NCBI GenBank assembly: GCA_025526915.1 | Contig: JAHLKH010000030.1 | Coordinates: 62,001 to 126,000, forward strand | DNA length: 64,000 nucleotides | Direction of reading: 5' to 3' | Source: Entophlyctis helioformis | Lineage: Eukaryota; Chytridiomycota; Chytridiomycetes; Chytridiales; Chytriomycetaceae | Shown here: one piece after another, positions 1-12,072 of the stretch | Position numbering within the stretch: position 1 is the first letter of the stretch | Layout: each line of letters starts with the position of its first letter | Translations under genes and position numbers: made by a program | Notes under the pieces: model-generated | Seen by the model: the letters and a program-made list of their open reading frames with translations, nothing else | What the model was told of the DNA's origin: nothing | Database searches by the model: none

Positions 1-632
1 TCCGTGTTGCTGCATTGCTGGTCCTGCGTGTGACGCTGCTCATGCTGCTGCGGATGTTGCAGACGGTGCTTGTGGTGATCGCGGCGCTCGGGCTGTGAGT
101 CTGACAGATCCTGTGCTTGTTGCTTCTCGTGGTCCAGCAGCGCCTGATGGCTCTCAAACAGGTACACTTGCTCGTACTCGTCCTGCGACAGCGACACGTC
201 GCACATGCTGTCAAGCAGGTCGTCAAAGTCGCTGTCGCTGTATGCATGCGCGCCGCTGTCTTCGCTGTCCGCGTCGTCGATCGTGCCGCGCATGGTGGTA
301 TCGTCGTCTTGGTCAAACAGCGAAAAGGGCTGGCTGTCGTAGTAGGCGAGGCGGTTGACAAAGGCGAGCTGGCTGTGGACGATCTGCGTGTTCAAGGACC
401 GAAAGGCCTCCTTTTTGAGTGTGCGGATCGACTGCAGCGACGGCATTTGGTAGTGGTGGTGGTGGGGCAGGACGCTGTGCTTCTTTGTCTGCTGCTTGTG
501 GGTGTGCTTGTGCGAGTACTGCTGGCGAAGCGTCTTCTTCTTGCACGTGGCCGTCGGTCCAGCTGCTGCGCATGCCGATGCAGCGGACGAGGCTTGCGAG
601 CTTTTTCTGCTCTGCTGAGTGACAGCGACCAT
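1..632 (-). CDS. Hypothetical His/Gln-rich acidic protein, 3' end cut by window edge
   Basis: An open frame runs on the minus strand from an ATG at 632-630 to the first base of the window without a stop, so at least 210 residues are encoded and the C-terminus is missing. A TGA lies directly upstream in frame, which fixes this ATG as the first possible start. The protein has a basic, Lys/His/Gln-rich N-terminal third, a short His run near residue 57, then an acidic Asp/Ser patch at about residues 98-130. It ends in a Gln/His-rich tail. I recognise no family. It is kept as a gene because the frame is long, the overlapping plus-strand frames show no recognisable protein, and its composition resembles other low-complexity nuclear proteins in this window. 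Function unknown. Confidence 0.5.
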   Translation of the reverse strand, partial: MVAVTQQSRKSSQASSAASACAAAGPTATCKKKTLRQQYSHKHTHKQQTKKHSVLPHHHHYQMPSLQSIRTLKKEAFRSLNTQIVHSQLAFVNRLAYYDSQPFSLFDQDDDTTMRGTIDDADSEDSGAHAYSDSDFDDLLDSMCDVSLSQDEYEQVYLFESHQALLDHEKQQAQDLSDSQPERRDHHKHRLQHPQQHEQRHTQDQQCSNT

Positions 633-888
633 TCAGAGCGAGGAAGCGAGTGTTGTCAGTGCCGGGAGTGGCTGCTGCGGCATGCTGCACTGGCCTGTCG
701 GCTGGCTGGCCTGGCTAGCCTGGCTAGACTGGACGAGAGCGGCAGAATGCCTCGTTGCCTGCCTGCTGGTGGCCAAATCCAAAAAAGAGGCAGGCACTCG
801 GCCAGCAAGCCAGCCAGTCGCCGTCAGCGCAACCAAGCCAAGGCGGGAAACCAACACACCTTGCGGCCCAGATACGGACTCAATCGCT

Positions 889-917
889 GCGAGTGCGAGT
901 GCGAGTGCGAGTGCGGG
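889..917. repeat. GAGTGC hexanucleotide run
   Basis: Roughly five tandem copies of the hexamer GAGTGC lie in the spacer upstream of GLE1. It is a short microsatellite with no visible function. Confidence 0.8.
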
Positions 918-1114
918 CTGTGCAGCAGGCCCTTGTACAGGTCTCGCTCGAGCAGGCCGCCAAAGCCGTCACAGAAGAGGCTGCGATGATGCGGGCTGCC
1001 TGCGCTCGCACGCTCAAACAGCTGCTGGCCAGGGCGGCTTCCCGTCATCTGCCACGGCCCAAGCGTCAGCAGCCTGCATGAACGGCCAGTGGACGTAGCA
1101 CACCTGCAAGCATG

Positions 1115-1138
1115 CCACACACACACACACACACACAC
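1115..1138. repeat. CA dinucleotide microsatellite
   Basis: About twelve tandem CA units lie roughly 240 bp upstream of the GLE1 start codon. Confidence 0.9.
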
Positions 1139-1374
1139 CTATATTGCCGAGGGTCCCGTCAAGCCTTGCGTGGGTCCCGGATCCAATAAAAACGACGAAT
1201 CACGTGCAATGTCACGTGACACTGATTCCACCTGGCCATGTCCAACGTCGATTGATTGTGCCACGGCGACCAACAGACCCGTATTCCTGTTGGTTGGTGA
1301 CATGCGCTCGCAGATGTGTACCGCCCACTGGCCGTTCGTGCTGGCTGCTGACTCGCTCGTTGCCCCATAGTGCT

Positions 1375-3816
1375 ATGCGATATGGACTGATTGACGACGA
1401 GGAGCTTCCTGCAGAGAGCCCTCTGTCTTCAACGCAGCTTCAGGGCCCGTCCAGCAGTCACAGCCAGAGCCACAGGCAGGGCCGCGTACATGGGCGGGCG
1501 GCAACCGCAAAGTCGCCCTTCAACGTCCCTGCGGCGGCTTCTGGCGCCAACACCAGCGGCTCGCGGCTGATGTGCGTGTTGTGTCCAACTTGGCTGCTGC
1601 TGACGCCATCTGGATGCTGACTGGCTTGATGCGACGACCATCACCACCAGCAGCAGCGGCCGCAGCGGCCGATCAACGCCATCAAGGACCCCCACAAAGA
1701 CCAGTCAGAGCCATGACCAGCATGCTACGCCGCTCCAGACACCGCAGCGCACACCTTTTCAGCCATTCGACGTGCAGCCATTCGACGCTCAGACTCCCTC
1801 TCGGACGCCGGCTTCAAGCGCAACGCACCACTTTTCCCGAACCGTGCGGCTGCTGCAGTCGCCCGACAGAGGCTCGGTTTCACGAGACCAGATCCTGGCC
1901 CAGATCGACTCGGATGCAACGGCCGCCATGCCCGCCAAAGCATCCCAGCATCTGGCCGTCGTAGAGGCCATCAGCAGTCGCGTCCAGGCTCAGATCCAGA
2001 AGCAGCAGATCGACCCCATTGTGCGGTCGCTCGAGCAGATGCGTCTGGAGTTTGAGTCGAAAGCGTCCTTGCGCAAGTCTGAGCTGAACGTTGTCATCGA
2101 GTCGCTGGAGCAGGCCAACGCACGAATGCGCAAGGTGTGTCTATGCGTCCGATTGTGGTGCTGATCCTCGGTTTGCGTCTGCTGACATTGCAGATGCTGT
2201 GAATGCGAATGGCAGAGTGTCGATGCCAAGATCAAGCAACTGCAAGAGTTTGAAAGAAAGCAAGCGGAAGAGGCACAGCGGATTGCAGATGCTGCGCGAA
2301 AGAGGGAAGAGGAAGCCCAAGCAGAAGCCAAGCGCCAAGAGGAGCAGCGCAAGCAGGCCGAGGAAAAAGCTGCTGCCGATGCTGCCGCAAATGCTGCTGC
2401 CAAGCTAAAGGCCGATGCAGCAAAGGCCAAGGCGGATGAAGAGAAGGCTGCGGCAGATCTTGCCAAGAAGCAGGCGCAGACTGCACGACGCGCCGAAGAG
2501 GCGGCTGTGGCGGCGGCTGTCGCGTCAGGCTCTGCGATTGCACCGATGCACCACACGTTGTCTCTGAGCAGGCATGGAAGGAAGCCAACCCTTGTCTCGA
2601 GGCTGTCATGGCAAGTCGCGACGTGGTGTCCATTTAATGCGTTGGGCTGCATTTGCTGACATGCTCCGCACCTTTCCACGACAATCACAGCGCATCAAAA
2701 CGCAGGTCAGGCCTGCAGTGATGGCAAACGCCGCAACGCGCAACAGCGTGTTCAAGTTCAAGATGCTCATCACTCAAAAGACCGGACAGCTGACGCGCAG
2801 CTTGAAGAAAGTCATTGAAATTGCACGTCGTCCATGGCTCGATGATGCTTGTTCCCGTCGAGTGGCTGACCCTAGCTCGACTTGCGGACGAATAGGTGCA
2901 AGCGCTGGACAGAAACCTCACCGAAGCAAACAAGGCGGGACCACAGATGTTTGAACTGGTCATGGACATGACCGCCAAGCAAATCATTGTCGGTATCCAT
3001 GCCTTTGTGGGGTCGCTTGGGCATCCATCTCACACGCGTTGCACATCAACGACAGAAACAAGCATCGACAGAAGTCGCGGTCAAGCGCAACATGGCATTC
3101 CCGCTCGCAAACGTGTGCGTACTGCTCTTCAATAAGCACAAAGAGTTTCTTCCCATCTTGCTCGGCCGCTTTATCAAAAAGTGCCCGTACATCGTGCCTC
3201 TCTACCCTCGCAAACTCCCTGTAAGGGCTTGGCTTGCCACATGCGAACCGTGTGCTGTCGACTGCGCGGATGCCGTCTGACCAATGTGACTGCATTGCAG
3301 GATGAGCCAGTGCTGCAGTTCCGCAAGCGGCAGGGATACAAGATCGCCGACGGCCAGTTATCCGAGACGGATGTCCAGTACGAAGAGCGCATGTGTGGCA
3401 TTCTGTCCCTCTATGCCGCAATCGTCCAAACCGACAATAGTAGGTCAAACTGTCGGATCGCCTGCTTTGGATACTGCTCCATCTCACCGTCCCAACATCA
3501 CTGACCGCACTCATCAGTCCCAAACTCGTACGGGATTGCACACGGATGGACATGGATCGCGCGTATCCTCAACCTCAAGCCACGCAAGATCACGCCGCTC
3601 CTCATTCACACATTCTTGGACGTTGCTGGCCATGCTCTGTTCACGACATACAAGTCCCAGGCCTGGAAGCTTGCCATGTACATCGCCAACGTCTCTCTCC
3701 CCATCATGCCGCCATCTGCCAACGCCTCCACTACGCGTCTCAAGCTGTACTTGGAGGAGCAGGTCAAGCATCGTACGATCGTGCGCGACGCCAAATTCAT
3801 TGATCTCGAGCCGTGA
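1375..3816 (+). CDS. GLE1: Nucleoporin GLE1, mRNA export factor
   Basis: GLE1 sits on the cytoplasmic face of the nuclear pore and, with inositol hexakisphosphate, activates the DEAD-box ATPase Dbp5/DDX19 during mRNA export. My exon model is 1375-1571, 1651-2134, 2216-2518, 2569-2622, 2691-2810, 2896-2988, 3056-3220, 3301-3439 and 3518-3816. The sum is 1854 nt, 617 residues, in frame throughout. The N-terminus is Ser/Gln-rich. Exon 3 (residues about 228-328) is a long Glu/Lys/Ala coiled coil, as expected for the family. The C-terminal half carries the Gle1 helical domain, including the FPLANVCVLLF and HALFTTYKSQAWKL segments. The 50-nt intron at 2519-2568 is the least certain junction. The gene converges on its downstream neighbour, with 93 bp between the two stop codons. 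Family assignment is confident. Confidence 0.9.
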
Positions 3817-3909
3817 TATCCAAGCATCCCCCTCCCTTCCCTTTACCCGTTTTTCAGAAACAGAGATCGTGTTTGCCAACACGACCATTTGCCATTTGCC
3901 AAGAGTTTT

Positions 3910-5520
3910 TCATTCGCTTTCACAGCCAGAGTCCACGCGGCGAAGAAGCGCCATGGTCGGAGAGTGTGTGGATTTGGCAAGCCGCAGATCATGCATGATG
4001 CCCTCGAGGTCCTCGATATCGCTGGCCACGAGAATGAGCTCAAAGAGTTCCGTGAATAGATGCATCCTGTCTGCGTAGCGTGGCATCAGCGGCGATACAC
4101 TGCCGAGGGTTGGCGCCAGGTCGCTGTAGAACGACTCGAGCGTCGCGAGATCCTGCTCCAGGGATGGCACAAGGGATGAGAAGGATTCGTGCCCAATGGT
4201 GTCAAACAGGCGATTGAATGATGCTGGTTGTGGTGCAGTGGTTGGTGATTGCAGGCCGTCCGAAGAGACGGGCGAGCGTGTCTCAGACAGGGCTGCAGGC
4301 GATGCGACTGATGATTGCACGTCGGATAGCGCAGGCGACATGGGCGATGTGCGTGTTTGGCCAGGAAGCATGCCGGCAAACGGCGATACGATCGACAGGG
4401 CAGTGAGCGGCGTGGTGGCAGACATGGGCGTGCTGGCTGTGTCCATTTCGTCAGTGTATGACTTGCCAGCCGACTGATCAGCGCCTGCATGCTGCTGCAC
4501 GACGATGCTTGGTGGCGCACGATGGTCGTTATCGTCATCGTCCTGCGTTATAGCTTGAACGACCTCTTGGATGAGCTCCTCGTCCTCGGTCATGTACATG
4601 CTGTCCTCGTCATTGTCCTCGTCGCCATCGCTGTCCGCATCCGATCCGTTATCCGAGTCGTTCACAGCACGGATCAGCGACGCCACCAGCTCCATGTCAC
4701 CATTGCCAGGAGCATCGGCACGGTGTGCGCGTTTGATCGCGTGCCCATCGAGCCTGTCCGCCATCTGTTCCAGCGTGCGACTAACAGCGCGACTCATGCT
4801 CCTGTTCTCAAACTCTTGGTAAACGACGCGCGAGAGGGCGTGGCGCCTGTCCAGATCCGCGAGCGAGAACGTCGCGTACTCGAGCAGGAACGTCTGCAGA
4901 AACGCATCCTTCCACCGCAGGCTGCGCGCCACTGACCGCACGAGACTGATGCGGTCGTCGTTGGCCCACCGGTGCACTGCAATGTCGACGGTTGTCTCGT
5001 GGCTGCAGATGCCCGACTGGTCCGTCAGGTGCACCAGAAACGCGGCGGCCGACACGGCCGACTCGCCAATCAGCAGCACGTTGACCAGGTCGGCCGTCTT
5101 TTCGAGCGACCAGTCGTCCCTGATGCCTGCGATGATGCGCGCGAAATCCGGCGAGTCAATGTGGCGGTCGTAGAAGAGCTTGAGCACGAGCTCTGCGACA
5201 GACGTGGTCGACCAGTCGGCTGTCATCCATTGGAGAGCGTGGATGGCCTGCTGCGGTCTGCACACGAGGTTGTCGACGATGACGTCCTTCTTGAAGGCGC
5301 AGATGTACGGGATGTTTTGCTCGGACTTGATCCAGGCGGTGAAGCTGGTGCCGTGGGTCTTGTCCATGGTGCGCATGGCGAGGTCGACGTCGTCGGCAGA
5401 GGCCGGCAGCGACTGTGTCTTGCGCAGCTGGTGGAGTTGCTCTCTATGCAGCTGCCAGGCTTTCGGGTTGGCGGGGGCAGTGGCTGCGGCCATGGACAGG
5501 GCAGAGTTGTTGACGGTCAT
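3910..5520 (-). CDS. Hypothetical 536-aa protein, helical N-half and Ser/Thr-rich C-half
   Basis: A single uninterrupted frame of 536 codons starts at ATG 5520. The first 270 residues look globular and helical, with many Trp, Leu and Arg positions, and may form a helical repeat. They are followed by an acidic Asp/Ser/Glu stretch at about residues 285-320 and a Ser/Thr/Pro-rich low-complexity region. A second short hydrophobic, probably helical, block lies near residues 430-515. I see no transmembrane segment or signal peptide. It lacks introns, unlike most neighbours. The METTL16 stop codon lies 31 bp upstream of this ATG, on the same strand. I do not recognise the family and assign no function. 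Confidence 0.7.
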   Translation of the reverse strand: MTVNNSALSMAAATAPANPKAWQLHREQLHQLRKTQSLPASADDVDLAMRTMDKTHGTSFTAWIKSEQNIPYICAFKKDVIVDNLVCRPQQAIHALQWMTADWSTTSVAELVLKLFYDRHIDSPDFARIIAGIRDDWSLEKTADLVNVLLIGESAVSAAAFLVHLTDQSGICSHETTVDIAVHRWANDDRISLVRSVARSLRWKDAFLQTFLLEYATFSLADLDRRHALSRVVYQEFENRSMSRAVSRTLEQMADRLDGHAIKRAHRADAPGNGDMELVASLIRAVNDSDNGSDADSDGDEDNDEDSMYMTEDEELIQEVVQAITQDDDDNDHRAPPSIVVQQHAGADQSAGKSYTDEMDTASTPMSATTPLTALSIVSPFAGMLPGQTRTSPMSPALSDVQSSVASPAALSETRSPVSSDGLQSPTTAPQPASFNRLFDTIGHESFSSLVPSLEQDLATLESFYSDLAPTLGSVSPLMPRYADRMHLFTELFELILVASDIEDLEGIMHDLRLAKSTHSPTMALLRRVDSGCESE

Positions 5521-5551
5521 GGCTTTATAGGTGCTGTAGTGGACAGGCGGG

Positions 5552-7124
5552 CTATTTTACAAGGGGGACTGAATACAAGAGACGGACGGATGCCTGCTGC
5601 CTGCTGCCTTCTGCCTGCTGCTGCTGCGGGTGGGTGTCTTTGAGGTTGTTGAGCTCGGTGGCAAGTCTCGAAACGGCGTGCACACGCGAGGTGAGGGCGC
5701 GCCACGTTTCAAGATGGTTGCAGCAACGGCCGCTTGGCGTCGCTTCGCTGTCGTCAGCATCGTCAGCCGGCAGCGGCCGCTTGGTGCCACGACTTGGGAG
5801 GGCATCAGGGGAGAACGACCATGACAGGATCCACCGAGTGGTCTGGCCTTGGCGATACGCATTCCGCCTGACGATGGGCACATTGTTGTCGCGAAGAGTC
5901 GCTTCGAGCGTGGTGGCATTCGCCCCGATCCCTACCAGCGACGTAAACCACCTCACTCGAGACTGCAGAGCCATGCTCTCGTTGATGATCTTTGTCACAA
6001 ACGCAACCTCGCCGCCCTGGCTGATCATTTCATTGTCCTGGCCCATGCAAACCTGGGCAGATGGTCAGCATGCCGTTTGGCCCAATGGCGAGTGAACGGC
6101 AGAGTGCTTACCGCTCTTGGCGCATCCGCCTTGGACTCGCGAGATTGCTGGATATCCTCATGGCTCGCATAAAAGGGCGGGTTGCACAAGCAAAAGTCGT
6201 ATCTATGAAGCAGTCGACGCTCAGCTATCTGCCCATGGACGAGGCATGCAGACGACCATCTTACATGGTATCCTCATCAGCGATAGCGTGGAACAGCGGG
6301 TCAGAGTCGATGCTCTGAACGACCCGAATGCGGCCATCAAGCCCGTTTCGATGGGCATTTGCTCGAGCAAAGTCAATGCTCCGTGCATCAATGTCGAGTG
6401 CCAGAAAGTGCCACGTTGGGTTGCGCTTGCAGCCAATGAGAGGGTAGATGCACGATGCCCTGTTCCGCTGCACTCGCAAGCGATCGCGCTGTTAGCCGTC
6501 GGATCCATCCAAGGTTCAGAGCGCGCTGGCTTACATGTCGATGCCATGGACTGGCTGTCTGCTGCAGGTCCAATCAGACCTTCGATATGCTTGACATAGT
6601 CCAGTCTGTCACCAATGTCAGCAACACAGATCCGGCATGGACGGCAGTCGCTCGATCCACTCTTGCCTGTTGGGAACCTGTGCATGTTGACGGACGGCGA
6701 GTCAGCACACCATCGCAGCGCAGGTGTGATCGCACCGGCAAACGCACCGGTGGACACAGAGAGTCCAGAGGGATCTCCAGACGGATGCCGAACTCGTGGA
6801 ACAAGATGGCGTACGTGAGCTCTCTGGTCCACGGCAGCCATGGTCAGTCGATGCTGCCGTGTGCCGCCTGCACCGACAGCCGAGCAGATGGCTACCGAAC
6901 CGCCTTGGCATCCGCAAAGTCCAGCACGTATCCAGAGCGGGTCTTGGTCAAGCTAGCACGCCACGCCACGCCACGTCAGCCGGCCGGCCAGTAGGCAGAC
7001 AGACATGTAGACAGGGCACACGCACGGCATGCACCCACTGCCGAGCCAGCCGCGGATGCGACTGCGCAAGCGCACCAAAGTCGTGCTTGTGCTGCGTCTG
7101 GGCAGCGGCCGCCTTCCGCGGCAT
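5552..7124 (-). CDS. METTL16: METTL16-type RNA N6-adenosine methyltransferase (frame interrupted twice)
   Basis: METTL16 enzymes methylate an adenosine in U6 snRNA and in some mRNA hairpins using S-adenosylmethionine. Exons on the minus strand are 7035-7124, 6896-6942, 6748-6823, 6667-6677, 6535-6605, 6265-6467, 6112-6202 and 5552-6052. The catalytic NPPF motif is near residue 174. The SAM-binding GIDIGTG and ASCIYPLIG segments are both present, but in different frames. The C-terminal WILSWSF block also matches the family. The exons total 1090 nt. Adding one base near 6549 and one near 6457 gives 1092 nt, 363 residues and restores the motif. One exon is only 11 nt and is followed by a GC-AG intron. 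A start 24 nt further upstream (7148) is possible. Identification is sure; whether the breaks are real or assembly errors is open. Confidence 0.85.
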
Positions 7125-7156
7125 CTTGACGTGAATCTCGACAACCACAACCGACG

Positions 7157-8174
7157 ATGCCGCTGCTGCCGTTTACGACCTCCAATGCCGCCGGTGGCGA
7201 GGAGATGGAAAAGGTACAGTCTGCGCCTCGGCCTCGGCCTCGCTGCCTGCCCGCCCGCCTCGCTGCCCGCACGCACCAGCGCATCTGCATCTGCGCATCT
7301 GCATCTGCGCCTGCCGACCGGTTGCTAACCAGCCAGCATCGGCCGCCTTGAACGCCTCCTTTCTGCCCACCGCCGCAACAACGGCGACCTTGCCATGGCC
7401 GCCCATCTCGACGCTTGCGCTGGCTGGCTGCCTGCCTGCCTCGGCCTTTCGCTTATCGCCTCTAGATGTGCGGTGACTTTAACCTCACCCGCACCCAGCG
7501 CTTCTACGGCTTCGGTAAGCAGCCGCTCTCCGTCCCGCTCGCCTGCCCGATTCTGCCGCCATGCCCAGCGCCAGTTCCGCACGTCACTGCCACGTATCCA
7601 GCGAGCAGCCAGCGAGCAGCAACGTGGCGTGACAATCACATCACGCTCACTCGGTCGCCAGCCGCCTTTCACTCGAGCCTGCCGCCGACTGACACGCCTG
7701 CCATGCCGTGACACTACCAGGTATCTGCTTTGGTGCAGGCTTCCTGATCTCGTTCCTGTCGACGTTTGCCCTCTTTGCGGGCAACGTCCCCCTCTTTGCC
7801 TTTTTCTACACGCTCGGCAATGTCGTCTCGCTCATCGGTACCGGCTTCCTTATCGGCTTCGTCTCGCAGTTGAAGGTAGGGCACCTCTCCTCTCTCCCAT
7901 CCTCTTCTTTGACGCCGCTTCATCTCACACCCCGTGTACCCAACAACACCAACACCACTAGAAAATGTTCGACCCCACGAGACTCGTGGCAACGATCGTG
8001 TTCCTCTCGACGGTGGTGCTCACGCTCGTGTGCGCCTTCACCATCGGCATCCCGATCCTTGTCATTATCCTGTGTATCGCGCAGTACCTGGCGCTGCTGT
8101 GGTACTCTCTCAGCTACATTCCCTTTGCTCGCGATCTGGTCAAGAACATGTTCTCGGGCTGCTTCAGATCGTAG
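7157..8174 (+). CDS. SFT2: SFT2-family vesicle transport membrane protein
   Basis: SFT2 proteins are small Golgi tetraspan proteins implicated in fusion of endosome-derived vesicles with the Golgi. Exons 7157-7213, 7466-7514, 7721-7875 and 7962-8174 join in frame to 474 nt, 157 residues. The FGICFGAGFLISFLSTFALF segment at the second and third exons is the family signature. Four hydrophobic stretches follow one another (about residues 37-56, 62-80, 95-114 and 117-135), with a short cytoplasmic N-terminus. The second exon is only 49 nt. The gene is divergent from METTL16, and only about 32 bp separate the two ATGs. High confidence in family and exon structure. Confidence 0.88.
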
Positions 8175-8560
8175 ATCTCTATCCATCTCTCCCCGTCTAT
8201 CCCCGTCTCTCCCGCCTCTCCCGCCTCGTTCATTCAGTCCTTGGATGCCCCGGCTCCCTCACCGCTCCTTGCGGGCTGGGCTTGCCAGGCGGGTTTGGCG
8301 GACATGTCTTGGATCCTCTCCAGCAATACACACTTCCAACTTGTACTGCTCGTTTCAAGGTGCTTGACTCTGGCGTGTGTGTGTGTGTGCCGGCCACTCT
8401 AATGCCGCCAGCGAGGGAGCACGACTTTGATGCGAGAATCTGGTGTCCCGTTCATTCCATGGCGTGGACAACAACATGTAGCCAAGATCCATGGCGACAG
8501 CATCGGAAATGGGAAGGGAAGGCAATGGGGAGGAGGAAGGAGACCGACGCGTCCAGCGTT
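8175..8560. other. Intergenic spacer between convergent SFT2 and V-ATPase A genes
   Basis: Nearly 390 bp lie between two stop codons. The spacer contains pyrimidine-rich 'tctcccgtctatccc' repeats just after SFT2 and a short GT run near 8378. I see no gene in it. It probably holds both 3' untranslated regions. Confidence 0.5.
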
Positions 8561-12024
<3,464 letters not shown>

Positions 12025-12072
12025 GTTGTTGTTGCTGAGGCAAACTCACAACTCGATCGCATTGAAATGCCT

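Larger units (their letters stand above)
633..1374. other. Intergenic spacer between divergent genes, with simple repeats
   Basis: About 740 bp separate the start of the minus-strand hypothetical gene from the GLE1 start codon. Frames here are low in complexity and I see no protein family. The spacer holds a GAGTGC hexamer run (about 889-917) and a CA dinucleotide run (about 1115-1138). It must contain both promoters, but I see no convincing TATA box. Confidence 0.5.
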
